The notes: generated by a model from the sequence alone, not told the origin. Positions 36,939-45,325 are shown, counted from the first letter of the stretch. The stretch is 64,000 nt of DNA from Austwickia sp. TVS 96-490-7B (GCF_019331795.1 NZ_JAHPZL010000008.1:675104-739103); one strand, 5' to 3'. Numbers and translations are program-made.

Positions 36939-38081
36939 TCAGCCGCAGGTCGCGAGCTTGTCCCCGCGGCCTGCCGCGATCTCTTCGACAGCATGACGTG
37001 CCTCGTCGAATGTCCCGACTTTCACCACATGCAGACCATCGGGAATCCTCCCGATCACCTGCTGACAGTTGCCTTGCGGAGCGAGGAACCATTCCGCACC
37101 AGTGCTTTCCCTGGCTCCCACCATTTTGTGGGGAATGCCACCGATGGGGCCGACGGTGCCGTCCACGGCGAGAGTTCCGGTCCCGGCGATCTTCCGACCG
37201 CCCGTCAGCGCTCCAGGGGTGAGCTTGTCGTAGATCCCTAATGCCAACATCAGCCCGGCAGAAGGCCCCCCGATATCTCCGGCGTTAATGGTCACCTCAA
37301 CCGGGAAGGTGAATGTGGTGGCCAGAGTCACCCCCATCATCCGACGCCCCTCCTGGACGACGGTACCGACTGTGACCGGGGTAGCCCGCCCGTTCCGTTC
37401 GACTTCGAGGCGCAGCTGGTGGCCCTCAGCGGCTTTGGTGACAGCATCGCGCACTGCTGAGGTGTCGGTGACTGCGGTGCCATCGATGGAGGTGATCACA
37501 TCGTCGACTTTCAGGGCTCCTTCAGCCGGTCCCCCCTGAGCGACTGCCGCGACTCGCACTCGTTCTGGCACGTTCTTTCCCACCGCCCGAAGAGCGACCA
37601 CTCTGGCCTCGTCCTGAGCTCCAGACATTTGCGCACGGCCCTGCTGTCGGACCTGCTCCTGGGTCGTATTCGGTCGATACACCTTGTCAGTGGGAGTGAT
37701 ATCCGCTCCCTGGAGCACCGCCCACACGTAATCCCAGAGGTTGAGTTCCCTACCGGGAGTGCCGTAGAGAGCCACCGTCGTGAAATCGAGAGCACCTTCG
37801 GTGGGATACGTCGGAGCGCCATGAACTTCGATGATCGGTCGATCTTTCCCCGACTGCCGATCCTTCATCTGGCCGAGAGTGTCGTAGACCGGACCAGCAC
37901 GCATCACAATGTAGGGCGGGTGAACGAAGAGCCCTGAGACAGCCACCGCCAAGCTGAGCAGCAGCGTCAGCGGGATCATCCAGCGTCGACGCCGCCACCA
38001 CAGCGCACGACGCTCATCGACAATCTCCTCGGAGGCAGTCTCGTCGACTGGCTGAGGGGCAGGCGCGTCTGACGTAGTCAC
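36939..38081 (-). CDS. YlbL-family membrane PDZ/Lon-type serine protease
   Basis: A 380-residue protein with one N-terminal membrane anchor (about 35-55), a PDZ domain (about 170-245) and a C-terminal Lon-type (S16) proteolytic domain. The catalytic dyad is S274 (GGPSAGLMLALG) and K319 (GGIPHKMVGARE). The family includes Rv3194c of M. tuberculosis, with the active domain outside the membrane. The GTG at 38081 overlaps the moaE stop (GTGA). It shares with Rv3194c the neighbourhood of DUF2342, ABC1 kinase and whiB7 genes. Confidence 0.9.
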   Translation of the reverse strand: MTTSDAPAPQPVDETASEEIVDERRALWWRRRRWMIPLTLLLSLAVAVSGLFVHPPYIVMRAGPVYDTLGQMKDRQSGKDRPIIEVHGAPTYPTEGALDFTTVALYGTPGRELNLWDYVWAVLQGADITPTDKVYRPNTTQEQVRQQGRAQMSGAQDEARVVALRAVGKNVPERVRVAAVAQGGPAEGALKVDDVITSIDGTAVTDTSAVRDAVTKAAEGHQLRLEVERNGRATPVTVGTVVQEGRRMMGVTLATTFTFPVEVTINAGDIGGPSAGLMLALGIYDKLTPGALTGGRKIAGTGTLAVDGTVGPIGGIPHKMVGARESTGAEWFLAPQGNCQQVIGRIPDGLHVVKVGTFDEARHAVEEIAAGRGDKLATCG

Positions 38082-38515
38082 CCGACCCCCACCCATTCGT
38101 CGTCGCCCTCAACGAACATTTGGTGCTTCCAGATGGGCACTTCCGCTTTGAGCCGGTCGACCAGAGTCTGACAGGCGTCGAAGGCTTGCCCCCGATGCTC
38201 GGCGGAGACCGCCGCGACAACGGCGACATCTCCGATAGCCAGTTCGCCGGTGGCATGATGCACGGCCACAGCTACCAGCCCCGGCCGAGCGGCAATCTCA
38301 CCTGCCAGAGCATGAAGTCGGTCAACGGCAGACGGATGAGCGGAGTAGTCCAACCGGGTCACCTGGCGACCATGGTCATGGTCCCGCACGAGTCCGAGAA
38401 AGGTTGCGACACAGCCTGCCCGGGGATCCTGCACGGCTGAGACGAGCGTGTCCAGGCAGGCGCCGGGCCCTACCTCGACATGGACGACCCGAGCAGACGG
38501 AGGGGTGCTGGTCAC
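38078..38515 (-). CDS. moaE: Molybdopterin synthase catalytic subunit MoaE
   Basis: A 145-residue large subunit of molybdopterin synthase. It transfers sulphur from thiocarboxylated MoaD to cyclic pyranopterin. Family motifs: GCVATFLGLVRDHD, VAVAVHHATGELAIGDVAVV and the catalytic region EHRGQAFDACQTLVDRLKAEVPIWKHQ, with K123 and K130. No moaD is adjacent. moeZ, which activates MoaD-like proteins, lies at 55568. GTG start at 38515 with a modest AAGGA SD. Confidence 0.9.
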   Translation of the reverse strand: MTSTPPSARVVHVEVGPGACLDTLVSAVQDPRAGCVATFLGLVRDHDHGRQVTRLDYSAHPSAVDRLHALAGEIAARPGLVAVAVHHATGELAIGDVAVVAAVSAEHRGQAFDACQTLVDRLKAEVPIWKHQMFVEGDDEWVGVG

Positions 38516-38614
38516 CTGATGAGGTCCTTCCTGACGGGCTCGACGGGAACGTCGTGGCACCTTACGTGGTTATCTAGTCGCCAGACATCTTCTCAGGTGC
38601 GTCAGGAGACCATC

Positions 38615-40051
38615 GTGTCCGATAATCCCCGCCGCGACGGCGATGACGAGGCTGATTTTGCTCGCCTTTTCCAGCAGTTCCTCGGTAGCGACGCCAATCC
38701 GGCGATGGCCGATGCGATGCGCGCCATGGGGATCGATCACGGTGATCCAGCCATGATGGGTGCCCTCGCTGCCCAGTTCAAGGCCTTGTTTGAGGCGGCC
38801 CCGACCGACGGCATCAATCGTGAGCTGTGCGAGGACGTGGCCCGCAAGACCGTGTCCGCAGCCGGCGACACGGTCGTTGGCGACTCCACCCAGCGCGAGG
38901 TGCGCGAGGCGGTGCATGTCGCCGGACTGTGGCTGGATGGGGTCACCGCCTTTGAGCTCCCCGGGGCTCGCGCCCTGGCCTGGAGTCGCGCGGAATGGGT
39001 GACTCACACCATGGCGACCTGGGCGAAGATCGTCGCGCCAGTGGCTCAAGGGGTGACCGGGGCGATCGGTTCGGCATTGCGCGGCCAGATGGAAGGTCTT
39101 ACCGGACGGGATGTCCCCGCATTGCCGGGGATGCCACCTGGCATGGACTTGTCCGGGATGATGGCGCAGTTCGAGCCAATGTTGGCGCGGCTGAGCAGTT
39201 CAATGTTCGGCGCCCAGATCGGTCAGGCAGTTGGCACCTTGGCCGGCGACGTTCTGTCCGGTACGGAAGTGGGGCTGCCACTGGTGGAGCAACCAGTGGT
39301 GGCTCTGCTCCCCGGTAATGTCACGGAATTCGCCGAAGGTCTCGAGCTGGAAACAGCACCGGTCCTGCTGTATTTGGCGGTGCGCGAATCTGCACGGACC
39401 AGATTGTTTGCCGGGGTGCCCTGGTTGGGACCACAGGTGCTGGCGGCAGTGCAGGCCTACGCCCGAGACATCACCATCGACACCGAAGGCATCGAGTCGA
39501 CGCTGTCGCAGATCGACACCAGCGACCCGCAGGAAATGCAGAGTGCCTTGAGCTCGTCGCTGTTCTCCCCGCAACCCAGCGAGGCGCAAAAAGCTGCGCT
39601 GGCACGGCTGGAAACCCTCCTCGCCTTGGTCGAGGGGTGGGTCGATGTAGTAGCAGGTCGCGCCGCTCACGGTCGGCTTCCTCAGGTCGACGCCCTGGCT
39701 GAGGCGGTCCGTCGCCGCCGAGCCACCGGAGGACCTGCCGAGGCAATCTTCGGGGAGCTGGTGGGCTTGCAGTTGCGTCCCCGCCGATTGCGGGATGCGG
39801 CCAACCTTTTCACCGCGTTGGAAAGCTCTGGTGGCGCTGCGGCTCGGGACGCTGCCTGGGCTCACCCGGATGTGGCACCGACGGCAGCGGATCTCGACGA
39901 TGTCCTGGGATATGTCGAACGGAGCTGTGGCGGCAGCGAGGACGACGGTCTGGGCGGTCTCGGCGAAGAGCTGGATGCGGCATTGGAGCGGATCCTCTCC
40001 GGCGAGGACGGCCCTGATGCTCCGAAGGATCCTCAGCCGGGTGATCGCTGA
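38615..40051 (+). CDS. DUF2342 (putative zinc metalloprotease/hydrolase) family protein
   Basis: A 478-residue soluble protein of the actinobacterial DUF2342 family, the counterpart of the M. tuberculosis genes beside Rv3194c. Conserved blocks: AEWVTHTMATWAKIVAPVAQ, SSMFGAQIGQAVGTLAGDVLSGTEVGLPL and the C-terminal GLQLRPRRLRDAANLF. At the presumed metal motif the sequence is VRESARTRLFAGVPWL. Both His positions of an HExxH-like site are absent, so protease activity is doubtful here. GTG start at 38615 with SD CAGGAG. The next gene starts one base after its stop (TGAGTG). Confidence 0.85.
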   Translation: MSDNPRRDGDDEADFARLFQQFLGSDANPAMADAMRAMGIDHGDPAMMGALAAQFKALFEAAPTDGINRELCEDVARKTVSAAGDTVVGDSTQREVREAVHVAGLWLDGVTAFELPGARALAWSRAEWVTHTMATWAKIVAPVAQGVTGAIGSALRGQMEGLTGRDVPALPGMPPGMDLSGMMAQFEPMLARLSSSMFGAQIGQAVGTLAGDVLSGTEVGLPLVEQPVVALLPGNVTEFAEGLELETAPVLLYLAVRESARTRLFAGVPWLGPQVLAAVQAYARDITIDTEGIESTLSQIDTSDPQEMQSALSSSLFSPQPSEAQKAALARLETLLALVEGWVDVVAGRAAHGRLPQVDALAEAVRRRRATGGPAEAIFGELVGLQLRPRRLRDAANLFTALESSGGAAARDAAWAHPDVAPTAADLDDVLGYVERSCGGSEDDGLGGLGEELDAALERILSGEDGPDAPKDPQPGDR

Positions 40052-40639
40052 GTGCCAAGCAGGTCATTGACGCTGCACGCTGACGCGGTGCAGCTGCTGG
40101 CGAGATGGACCGCCCCGAATGCGCAGCAAGAGGCGCTACGACGGTCATTCGCTGCAGCATTGGCCGCGTCGAACGCTGCGATCCATCGCGATGGTCCCGC
40201 GGAACACTTGACCGTGGGGGTGTTGGTCCTCGACGACACAGGCGAGCATGTCCTGCTGACTCATCACCGGAAAGCGGATGCTTGGTTCCAGTTTGGCGGT
40301 CATCTCGAACCGAGCGACTGCACAGTCCGGGCTGCAGCTGCCCGCGAGTTAGCTGAGGAGTCGGGAATATCAGGCCTAGCGGTGTCGGCAGAGCCATGTC
40401 AGCTGTCTCGCCACGACCTTCCTGAGGTGTTTGGCCACTGTCGAGCACACCTCGATGTGCGGTACTGGGCACAAGCCCCAGCCGGTGCCATCCCCACGGT
40501 CAGCGACGAATCGCTCGACGTCCGCTGGTTTCCCGTCACCGCCCTCCCGCCAGGAGCAGCAGCTGATGTGGGGCCACTGATCACGGCAGCTCAGGCCGCG
40601 CAACGGCGCGGGGACGGCATAGCAGGGACACGGGGGTGA
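40052..40639 (+). CDS. Nudix hydrolase
   Basis: A 195-residue Nudix protein. The Nudix box reads GGHLEPSDCTVRAAAARELA then EESGI. The glutamate-rich RExxEE core is intact; the upstream Glu position is Asp and the spacing is one residue longer than the textbook motif, a known variant. The N-terminal 50 residues are helical. The substrate is unknown. It is packed between DUF2342 (adjacent stop/start) and YwiC (GTGA overlap), suggesting one operon. Confidence 0.88.
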   Translation: MPSRSLTLHADAVQLLARWTAPNAQQEALRRSFAAALAASNAAIHRDGPAEHLTVGVLVLDDTGEHVLLTHHRKADAWFQFGGHLEPSDCTVRAAAARELAEESGISGLAVSAEPCQLSRHDLPEVFGHCRAHLDVRYWAQAPAGAIPTVSDESLDVRWFPVTALPPGAAADVGPLITAAQAAQRRGDGIAGTRG

Positions 40640-41445
40640 CAGCTAGACGCAGTCGCCGGATCCCCGCTCAGTGGCTTCCCCGCCAGCACGGCGCGTGGGC
40701 GATGCTGGCGGTCCCCGCTGCCGTGGGATCACTGCGCGGGGGAGCCTCAGGAATCCATCTCCTCCTGGTCACCTGGCTGTTTGCCGGTTACTTCCTGTTC
40801 AACGCAGCCGGATTAGCAGCCCGAGTGCGGGGTCGGGGCCGGGATATCTCGGCGTACCTCCCGGCGCTGTCGACGTACGGAACGATCGCAGCGATCCTGG
40901 GGGCAGCGGTGGTGTGGTACCGACCGTGGCTGCTGCTGTGGCTTCCGGTGTATCTGCCGTTAGCGGCGATCAGTCTGCTCCATTCATGGCGTCGGCAGGA
41001 CCGCGCCTTGACGAATGATGCGGTCACCATTGCTGCAGCGTGCCTGTTTGCTGGAGTGGCTTTTCAGGCTGGTGACCAGGGTGCGCCGTGGCTGCAGCAG
41101 GCAGCAGGGCGGGACTGGTCGTCGATGGTTGCGGTGATAGCGGCGCTATTGGGGTATTTCTTCGGGACGGCGCTCTACGTGAAAACCATGATCAGAGAGC
41201 GGCTTAACCGGAGTTACCGTCGTTGGTCGATCGGATACCACCTCGCATGGACCGCATGCTGGCCGGTGGCGCTGTGGCTCGGTGCCCCTGTCCCTGTCGG
41301 GACGGCGGTTCAGCTGACGGTCTTCTGTGCAGTGTTGACGGCGCGCGCAGCGGTATTAGCGGGGCGTCGGGTCAGGCCAGCAGTGGTGGGAGTCGGAGAG
41401 ATCGTGGCCTCTGTGGTGTTGTTGATGATCACGGTGTGGTGGTGA
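40636..41445 (+). CDS. YwiC-like family membrane protein
   Basis: A 269-residue protein with about eight membrane segments. It opens with the family signature WLPRQHGAWAMLAVPAAVG and has YFFGTALYVKTMIRER near residue 185. The family is uncharacterised; in Bacillus ywiC lies by nitrate-respiration genes. No such genes are present here. It overlaps the Nudix stop by 4 bp, and its last 17 bp overlap the convergent peptidase gene. Confidence 0.88.
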   Translation: MTARRSRRIPAQWLPRQHGAWAMLAVPAAVGSLRGGASGIHLLLVTWLFAGYFLFNAAGLAARVRGRGRDISAYLPALSTYGTIAAILGAAVVWYRPWLLLWLPVYLPLAAISLLHSWRRQDRALTNDAVTIAAACLFAGVAFQAGDQGAPWLQQAAGRDWSSMVAVIAALLGYFFGTALYVKTMIRERLNRSYRRWSIGYHLAWTACWPVALWLGAPVPVGTAVQLTVFCAVLTARAAVLAGRRVRPAVVGVGEIVASVVLLMITVWW

Positions 41446-41989
41446 CCGGGACGCCAGCTGCGGCTTGGGCGGCGGCATACCCCTCGAGGTAGCCACGAGC
41501 GCGTTCCAGAGTGGGAAGGTCCGCTAACAGCGCCCAAAAGGCTGGGCCATGGCCGGCGTGAATCAGATGCGCCAGTTCGTGGAGCAGCACGTAGTCCTGG
41601 ACGTACTGCGGCATGGCCGCTAGCGCCCGGTTGAGTCGGATCGTGCCGTCTGCGGGAGTGCATGACCCCCACCGCGTGTGGTGGTTGTCGACCCATCGGA
41701 CTGAAGCAGGAACGGCACGCCCGTCCAAGTGGCGGCGGGACAGGCGATGGGCGCGATCGAGCAAGTCGTCATCACTGCTGCTGGCCCGACGTTGCTCCAT
41801 TTTCACCCGCATTCGCTGGACCCATTCGTGCTCCTCGGCGGGCGTGAATGTCGCGGGGATGAAGACTACGAGGGTGCCCCGTTCGAGGCGTGCCGTGACC
41901 GTACGGCGGCGACGCGTTGATCGGCGTACGTCGACCGGCAACGCCGGTGGTGGCACGTCGTCCGGTGGCTCCAGCGGTGCCCACATCAT
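41429..41989 (-). CDS. YgjP-like (DUF45/SprT-type) zinc metallopeptidase
   Basis: A 186-residue protein with zinc motif YVLLHELAHLIHAGHGPAFW (HExxH with a third His downstream), typical of the YgjP/WLM family of small metallopeptidases. The N-terminal part is a beta-rich, Arg-rich stretch (RRSTRRRRTVTARLERGTLVVFIP). The substrate is unknown. It is convergent with ywiC (17-bp overlap) and divergent from the E1-like/ABC1 operon across a 205-bp gap. Confidence 0.88.
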   Translation of the reverse strand: MMWAPLEPPDDVPPPALPVDVRRSTRRRRTVTARLERGTLVVFIPATFTPAEEHEWVQRMRVKMEQRRASSSDDDLLDRAHRLSRRHLDGRAVPASVRWVDNHHTRWGSCTPADGTIRLNRALAAMPQYVQDYVLLHELAHLIHAGHGPAFWALLADLPTLERARGYLEGYAAAQAAAGVPVTTTP

Positions 41990-42194
41990 GGCGGGAGCCT
42001 ATCGAGCAGTCGAGGCGCGAACGAGCGCAGACCACGGATCGGCTTGCGGGGTGGGTGTTCTGGCGATGGCTGTGGACAACTGTCAGTGGGCCAACCGGCT
42101 GACCGCGCAGACTGGATGGCCGGCGACACCCTAGGCGGGGTTTGCCCGCCACTGCCTACCGCGTGTGGCGACAGTTTTGACGAGGGGGACGACT

Positions 42195-42842
42195 ATGTCG
42201 ACCGAGATCGTGCGACGGGCCCAACGGACTCACCGCGCTGAGGTGGGGAGATACGCCAGCACGGTGGTGATCCAGGGCCACGATGAGCTGACTGCCTTGG
42301 TGGCCGCGATGTTGCGTCAGGATGGGCGCTGTCAAGTGCGATCAGGCCCGAGCATGGCTAATGCCCTCGCCTGGGAATCACCCCGGATCGGCGGCCCGGA
42401 CACGCAGTTAGCGATCGTGGTGGCGCCGTTGCGGGTGGCGCCAGAGCAGGTGGACCTGTGGCGACGCTTGGGGATCCCGCATCTTCCAGTGGTGTACGAC
42501 GCAGCAAAGGTCGTGGTGGGCCCGCTGGTGTTGGCGGCCACGGCCTGCCTGGGGTGTGTGGACCTTCACCGGGCCGACCAGGATCCGAGCTGGTCCTGGC
42601 AGGGCGGCCGGGCCAACCGGGGAGCGACGTCCCAGGGCCAGACGATCCCTCTGGATGGTTCCCTCGCTGCAGTGGGTGCCGGGCTGGTGGGGATGGTGAG
42701 TCGGGCCCTACTGGACCGCGGCAGGGTTTTACCGGGGGTCAGCCTGGAGGTGACCTGGCCGGATCCGCACATTGTGCGTCGTCGGTGGACTGTGCACCCT
42801 GCCTGTCGTTGTGTGGCCGCGGTAGGCACAATGGGCACGTGA
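42195..42842 (+). CDS. E1-like/TOMM cyclodehydratase-partner-like protein
   Basis: A 215-residue protein resembling the ThiF/E1-like leader-binding part of TOMM cyclodehydratases. Motif TACLGCVDLHRADQDPSW (CxxC plus DLHRxDxDP) and the C-terminal HPACRC together could bind zinc through four Cys. No YcaO protein and no precursor peptide are encoded nearby, so a RiPP role is unlikely. Position before the ABC1 kinase and whiB7 matches Rv3196 of M. tuberculosis. ATG at 42195 with strong SD GAGGGGG. GTGA overlap with the kinase. Confidence 0.78.
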   Translation: MSTEIVRRAQRTHRAEVGRYASTVVIQGHDELTALVAAMLRQDGRCQVRSGPSMANALAWESPRIGGPDTQLAIVVAPLRVAPEQVDLWRRLGIPHLPVVYDAAKVVVGPLVLAATACLGCVDLHRADQDPSWSWQGGRANRGATSQGQTIPLDGSLAAVGAGLVGMVSRALLDRGRVLPGVSLEVTWPDPHIVRRRWTVHPACRCVAAVGTMGT

Positions 42843-44233
42843 GTGATCTGCCGCGTCGGGCGTTGTCCCGTTCGGTCCGTCTGGCTGGTCTGCCCGTAGG
42901 GATGGCCGGTCGGGCCGCTCTGGGTGCCGGTCGCAGGTTAGCTGGCCAACCTGCGGAGCAGGTGCTGATGGAGTGGCAGGCCCGTACGGCGGAGCAGCTG
43001 TTCACGGTGCTGGGTGAGCTCAAAGGCGGCGCCATGAAGGTGGGACAGGCGTTGTCGGTGTTGGAGCCAGCTCTCCCCGCGGACTTGGTCGGTCCTTATC
43101 GGGCGACGTTGACACGGCTGCAGGAAGCTGCCCCACCGATGCCTACGTCGACAGTGCATCGATTGCTGGCCCGGGATTTGGGCGCTGACTGGCGGGCTTC
43201 CTTCCGGGATTTTGATGATCGGCCCGCTGCGGCGGCCTCGATCGGCCAAGTGCATCGGGCGACGTGGAGCGATGGCACGCCGGTGGCGGTGAAGGTGCAG
43301 TATCCCGGCGCTGGGGAGGCTTTGCTGGGCGATTTCCGCCGGTTGGGCCGGTTGGCGCGGATGACGACCTGGTGGGTTCCGGGCTTAGATCTCGTTCCCT
43401 TGCTGGCCGAGTTCGAGGCACGGTTAGCTGACGAACTGGATTATGGCTTGGAAGCTCAGCGGCAACGGAGGTTTGCCGCTGCGTTTGAGGATGACGAGGC
43501 CGTGTGTGTGCCTGCTGTGATCGCTCAGCAGGGGCAGGTCCTGGTCTCGCAGTGGGTGGATGGGCGGCCACTGGCTCAGGTGGTGGCTTCCGGGTCCGCG
43601 GCCGACCGAGATCATGCTGCCGACCGGTATTTGGAGTTTTTGTTTGCTGGGCCACAGTTGGCTCGGCTGTTGCATGCTGATCCTCATCCGGGGAATTTCC
43701 GTGTCCTTCCGGACGGCCGTCTGGGGGTGTTGGATTTCGGGGCGGTCGGTGACCTTCCTGGGGGGATGCCGTTGGCGATGGGTCAGGCGTTGCGCTATGC
43801 AGTGGAGGGTGACGCCCAAGGGGTGTTGACGGTACTTCGCGATGAGGGTTTTGTCCGCCCGGGCGCGACGGTCGACGCCAACTTATTGCTGGGTTTTTTG
43901 ACGCCGTTCACTGATCCCCTCCGCGCTGACTGGTTCACGTTTGACCGGGACTGGTTGGGACAGCAGGCGGCTCGGCTGCGTGATCCTCGCCAGGAGGACT
44001 TCGGTTTGGGGCTTCAGCTGAACCTCCCGCCGGAGTATTTGTTGATCCACCGGGTGTGGGCGGGCGGCTTGGGGGTGCTGTGTCAGATTGGCGGGACGGT
44101 GCGTGCCGCGGAGATCGCCTACAGCTGGTTGCCCTCGCTGGATCCGTTGTGGGAGGAGCGGGTTGCTGCTGATGCCGCTGCGGGTGCTGGATTGGGTGAC
44201 GATGCGGAATGGGGCGATGACATGCGGACATGA
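42839..44233 (+). CDS. ABC1/UbiB-family atypical kinase (AarF-like)
   Basis: A 464-residue ABC1 kinase, counterpart of Rv3197. The KxGQ motif is in GGAMKVGQALS, the Ala-rich loop is AAASIGQVHRA (replacing a P-loop), the ATP lysine is VAVKVQYPG, the catalytic loop is LLHADPHPGNF, and the metal loop is VLDFGAVGD. Family members support quinone or lipid metabolism and are membrane-associated. Translationally coupled to the E1-like gene. A long hairpin begins at its stop codon. Confidence 0.92.
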   Translation: MSDLPRRALSRSVRLAGLPVGMAGRAALGAGRRLAGQPAEQVLMEWQARTAEQLFTVLGELKGGAMKVGQALSVLEPALPADLVGPYRATLTRLQEAAPPMPTSTVHRLLARDLGADWRASFRDFDDRPAAAASIGQVHRATWSDGTPVAVKVQYPGAGEALLGDFRRLGRLARMTTWWVPGLDLVPLLAEFEARLADELDYGLEAQRQRRFAAAFEDDEAVCVPAVIAQQGQVLVSQWVDGRPLAQVVASGSAADRDHAADRYLEFLFAGPQLARLLHADPHPGNFRVLPDGRLGVLDFGAVGDLPGGMPLAMGQALRYAVEGDAQGVLTVLRDEGFVRPGATVDANLLLGFLTPFTDPLRADWFTFDRDWLGQQAARLRDPRQEDFGLGLQLNLPPEYLLIHRVWAGGLGVLCQIGGTVRAAEIAYSWLPSLDPLWEERVAADAAAGAGLGDDAEWGDDMRT

Positions 44234-44279
44234 GTGTGGCGGTCACCCCACACGGCACACGGGGTGACCGCCACACTCA
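44231..44279. terminator. Long terminator hairpin between ABC1 kinase and the small ORF
   Basis: A 19-bp perfect inverted repeat (arm TGAGTGTGGCGGTCACCCC) with an 11-nt loop overlaps the kinase stop codon. On the plus strand GTTTT follows after six bases. It serves the convergent pair. Confidence 0.85.
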
Positions 44280-44300
44280 ACGGCGTTTTCAGGTACGTCG

Positions 44301-44453
44301 TCAGCGAAGACCGAGTACGTCGCGCCTGATCGCAGCACTGTAGGCGTGATCGACGGCTTCGTCGTCAACGCCACTGCGCTTCTTGGCCATGTCGTTACGA
44401 GCTACGGCCAGCCGGAGCCGGTCGAGAGTGAGCAGCGCTCGATTCTGATTCAT
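44301..44453 (-). CDS. Small hypothetical protein downstream of whiB7
   Basis: A 50-residue protein (MNQNRALLTLDRLRLAVARND ... VDDEAVDHAYSAAIRRDVLGLR). The ATG at 44453 has a strong SD (GGGAGGG, 7 nt). It is predicted helical throughout, with alternating charges and no Cys. I do not recognise a family. It is separated from whiB7 by a 163-bp AT-rich gap (44454-44616) that contains a partial dyad (GTAAATTTCTTAC at 44532), so it may have its own promoter. A role in the WhiB7 response is only a positional guess. Confidence 0.6.
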   Translation of the reverse strand: MNQNRALLTLDRLRLAVARNDMAKKRSGVDDEAVDHAYSAAIRRDVLGLR

Positions 44454-44616
44454 AAGGGTCCCCTCCCTGGGCACATTTCTGGATGTCCCAACGCACGTCA
44501 TAGTGCGCGCCGCAGCAAGCTTATCAGAAGAGTAAATTTCTTACCAATATCGTCCGCTGCACTCTTGACTAACACCACCTCCGTACGAATAATTCCGCCC
44601 CACAAGGAGATCCAGG

Positions 44617-44889
44617 TCAGGCTGCGACTGATTCCTTCCGTGGCCGCCCGCGCGGACGCTTCCGCTCGACGATCGCACCCGAGAGGAACAGCTGCCCGCC
44701 CCAGACGCCCCAGGGTTCCGCGCGGGACATCGCGCCCTCAAGGCACTCCCGCCGCAAAGGGCACTGCCCGCACAACGACTTGGCGATCTCGACGTCGTCG
44801 GGGCTCTCGGCAAACCACAACCGCCCCCCGTCGACCTGACAGGGCAGCAACAACTCGGAATAACTGTGGACAACAGATGAGGTTGACAT
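44617..44889 (-). CDS. whiB7: Transcriptional regulator WhiB7 (antibiotic-resistance WhiB protein)
   Basis: A 90-residue WhiB protein. The iron-sulphur Cys are C17, C40, C43 and C49 (CGQCPLRREC). The sigma-binding turn is GVWGG (61-65). A C-terminal AT-hook RGRPRK (80-85) is diagnostic of WhiB7/WblC. It binds SigA and AT-rich DNA just upstream of -35 boxes to switch on intrinsic drug resistance. The ATG at 44889 has SD AGGAG, 11 nt away. Gene order (ABC1 kinase, whiB7, uvrD2) matches M. tuberculosis. A 461-bp leader with promoter, upstream ORF and attenuator precedes it. Confidence 0.96.
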   Translation of the reverse strand: MSTSSVVHSYSELLLPCQVDGGRLWFAESPDDVEIAKSLCGQCPLRRECLEGAMSRAEPWGVWGGQLFLSGAIVERKRPRGRPRKESVAA

Positions 44890-44947
44890 ACGAGTGGGTA
44901 CTCCTGGAACGATTCTGCGTCCCGCGCCCCGGACCGTACGGACCGAC

Positions 44948-44979
44948 AAAAAAACCGCGGGACCCTCTGGTCACCGCGG
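44948..44979 (-). terminator. Attenuator terminator in the whiB7 leader
   Basis: On the minus strand CCGCGG-T-GACC, loop AGAG, GGTC-CCGCGG, then seven T residues (44954-44948). It is a canonical intrinsic terminator placed between the upstream ORF stop (45005) and the whiB7 start (44889), so it must be bypassed for expression. Confidence 0.9.
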
Positions 44980-45004
44980 CTGGAGAAGCAGATCCACGAT
45001 CAGA

Positions 45005-45226
45005 TCATGTGGCTTCCCCCGACGTCAGGACCGGAGCAAAGGAAGGAACTGGACGGGAAGTGATGGACCGATACGCTGCGCCGCGGCCACCAGCCGACTC
45101 GACAACTCCAGACGGATCCACCAGTGCCGGCAGGCAGACTCCTGCCGCAAGGCCCACTGCAGGCACACCAGAGCGGGTGATATCGACGGTCAACACGGCT
45201 GATGTACTCGAAAAAATGGTGGTCAT
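45005..45226 (-). CDS. whiB7 leader upstream ORF
   Basis: A 73-codon ORF (MTTIFSSTSAVLTVDITRSG ... PSFAPVLTSGEAT) with a strong SD (GAGGAG, 8 nt spacing). It starts about 54 nt after the predicted whiB7 transcription start and ends 25 nt before the attenuator hairpin. In mycobacteria and Streptomyces whiB7/wblC leaders contain uORFs whose translation sets attenuation. The peptide itself probably has no other function. Confidence 0.75.
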   Translation of the reverse strand: MTTIFSSTSAVLTVDITRSGVPAVGLAAGVCLPALVDPSGVVESAGGRGAAYRSITSRPVPSFAPVLTSGEAT

Positions 45227-45286
45227 CGACGTCACTCCTCTCCCACAGATCATTCCCAGGCCGTTCCCGACCCAGATGGCTCCACC

Positions 45287-45325
45287 AGGTTAGGGGGCCA
45301 CCCGCCACCCTGGCAATCTTTTTTT
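45287..45325 (-). promoter_or_regulatory. Putative WhiB7-autoregulated promoter
   Basis: On the minus strand: an AAAAAAAGA tract (45325-45317), TTGCCA as -35 (45316-45311), an 18-nt spacer, then TAACCT as -10 (45292-45287). An AT-rich element immediately upstream of -35 is the known signature recognised by the WhiB7 AT-hook. Start site predicted near 45280. Confidence 0.7.

Noticed and set aside
42195-44233. RiPP (TOMM) biosynthetic cluster
   Set aside because: Only a cyclodehydratase-partner-like protein is present; there is no YcaO, dehydrogenase, precursor peptide or dedicated exporter nearby.
45230-45257. GGGAAT upstream of the whiB7 uORF as a SigR promoter
   Set aside because: The -35-like GGGAAT is present on the minus strand, but 18 nt downstream reads GACG instead of GTTG, so the match is incomplete; the TTGCCA/TAACCT promoter further upstream fits better.
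44346-45293. 315-codon plus-strand ORF across whiB7 and its leader
   Set aside because: Arg/Thr/Pro-rich shadow sequence that runs antisense to whiB7, its uORF and its attenuator.
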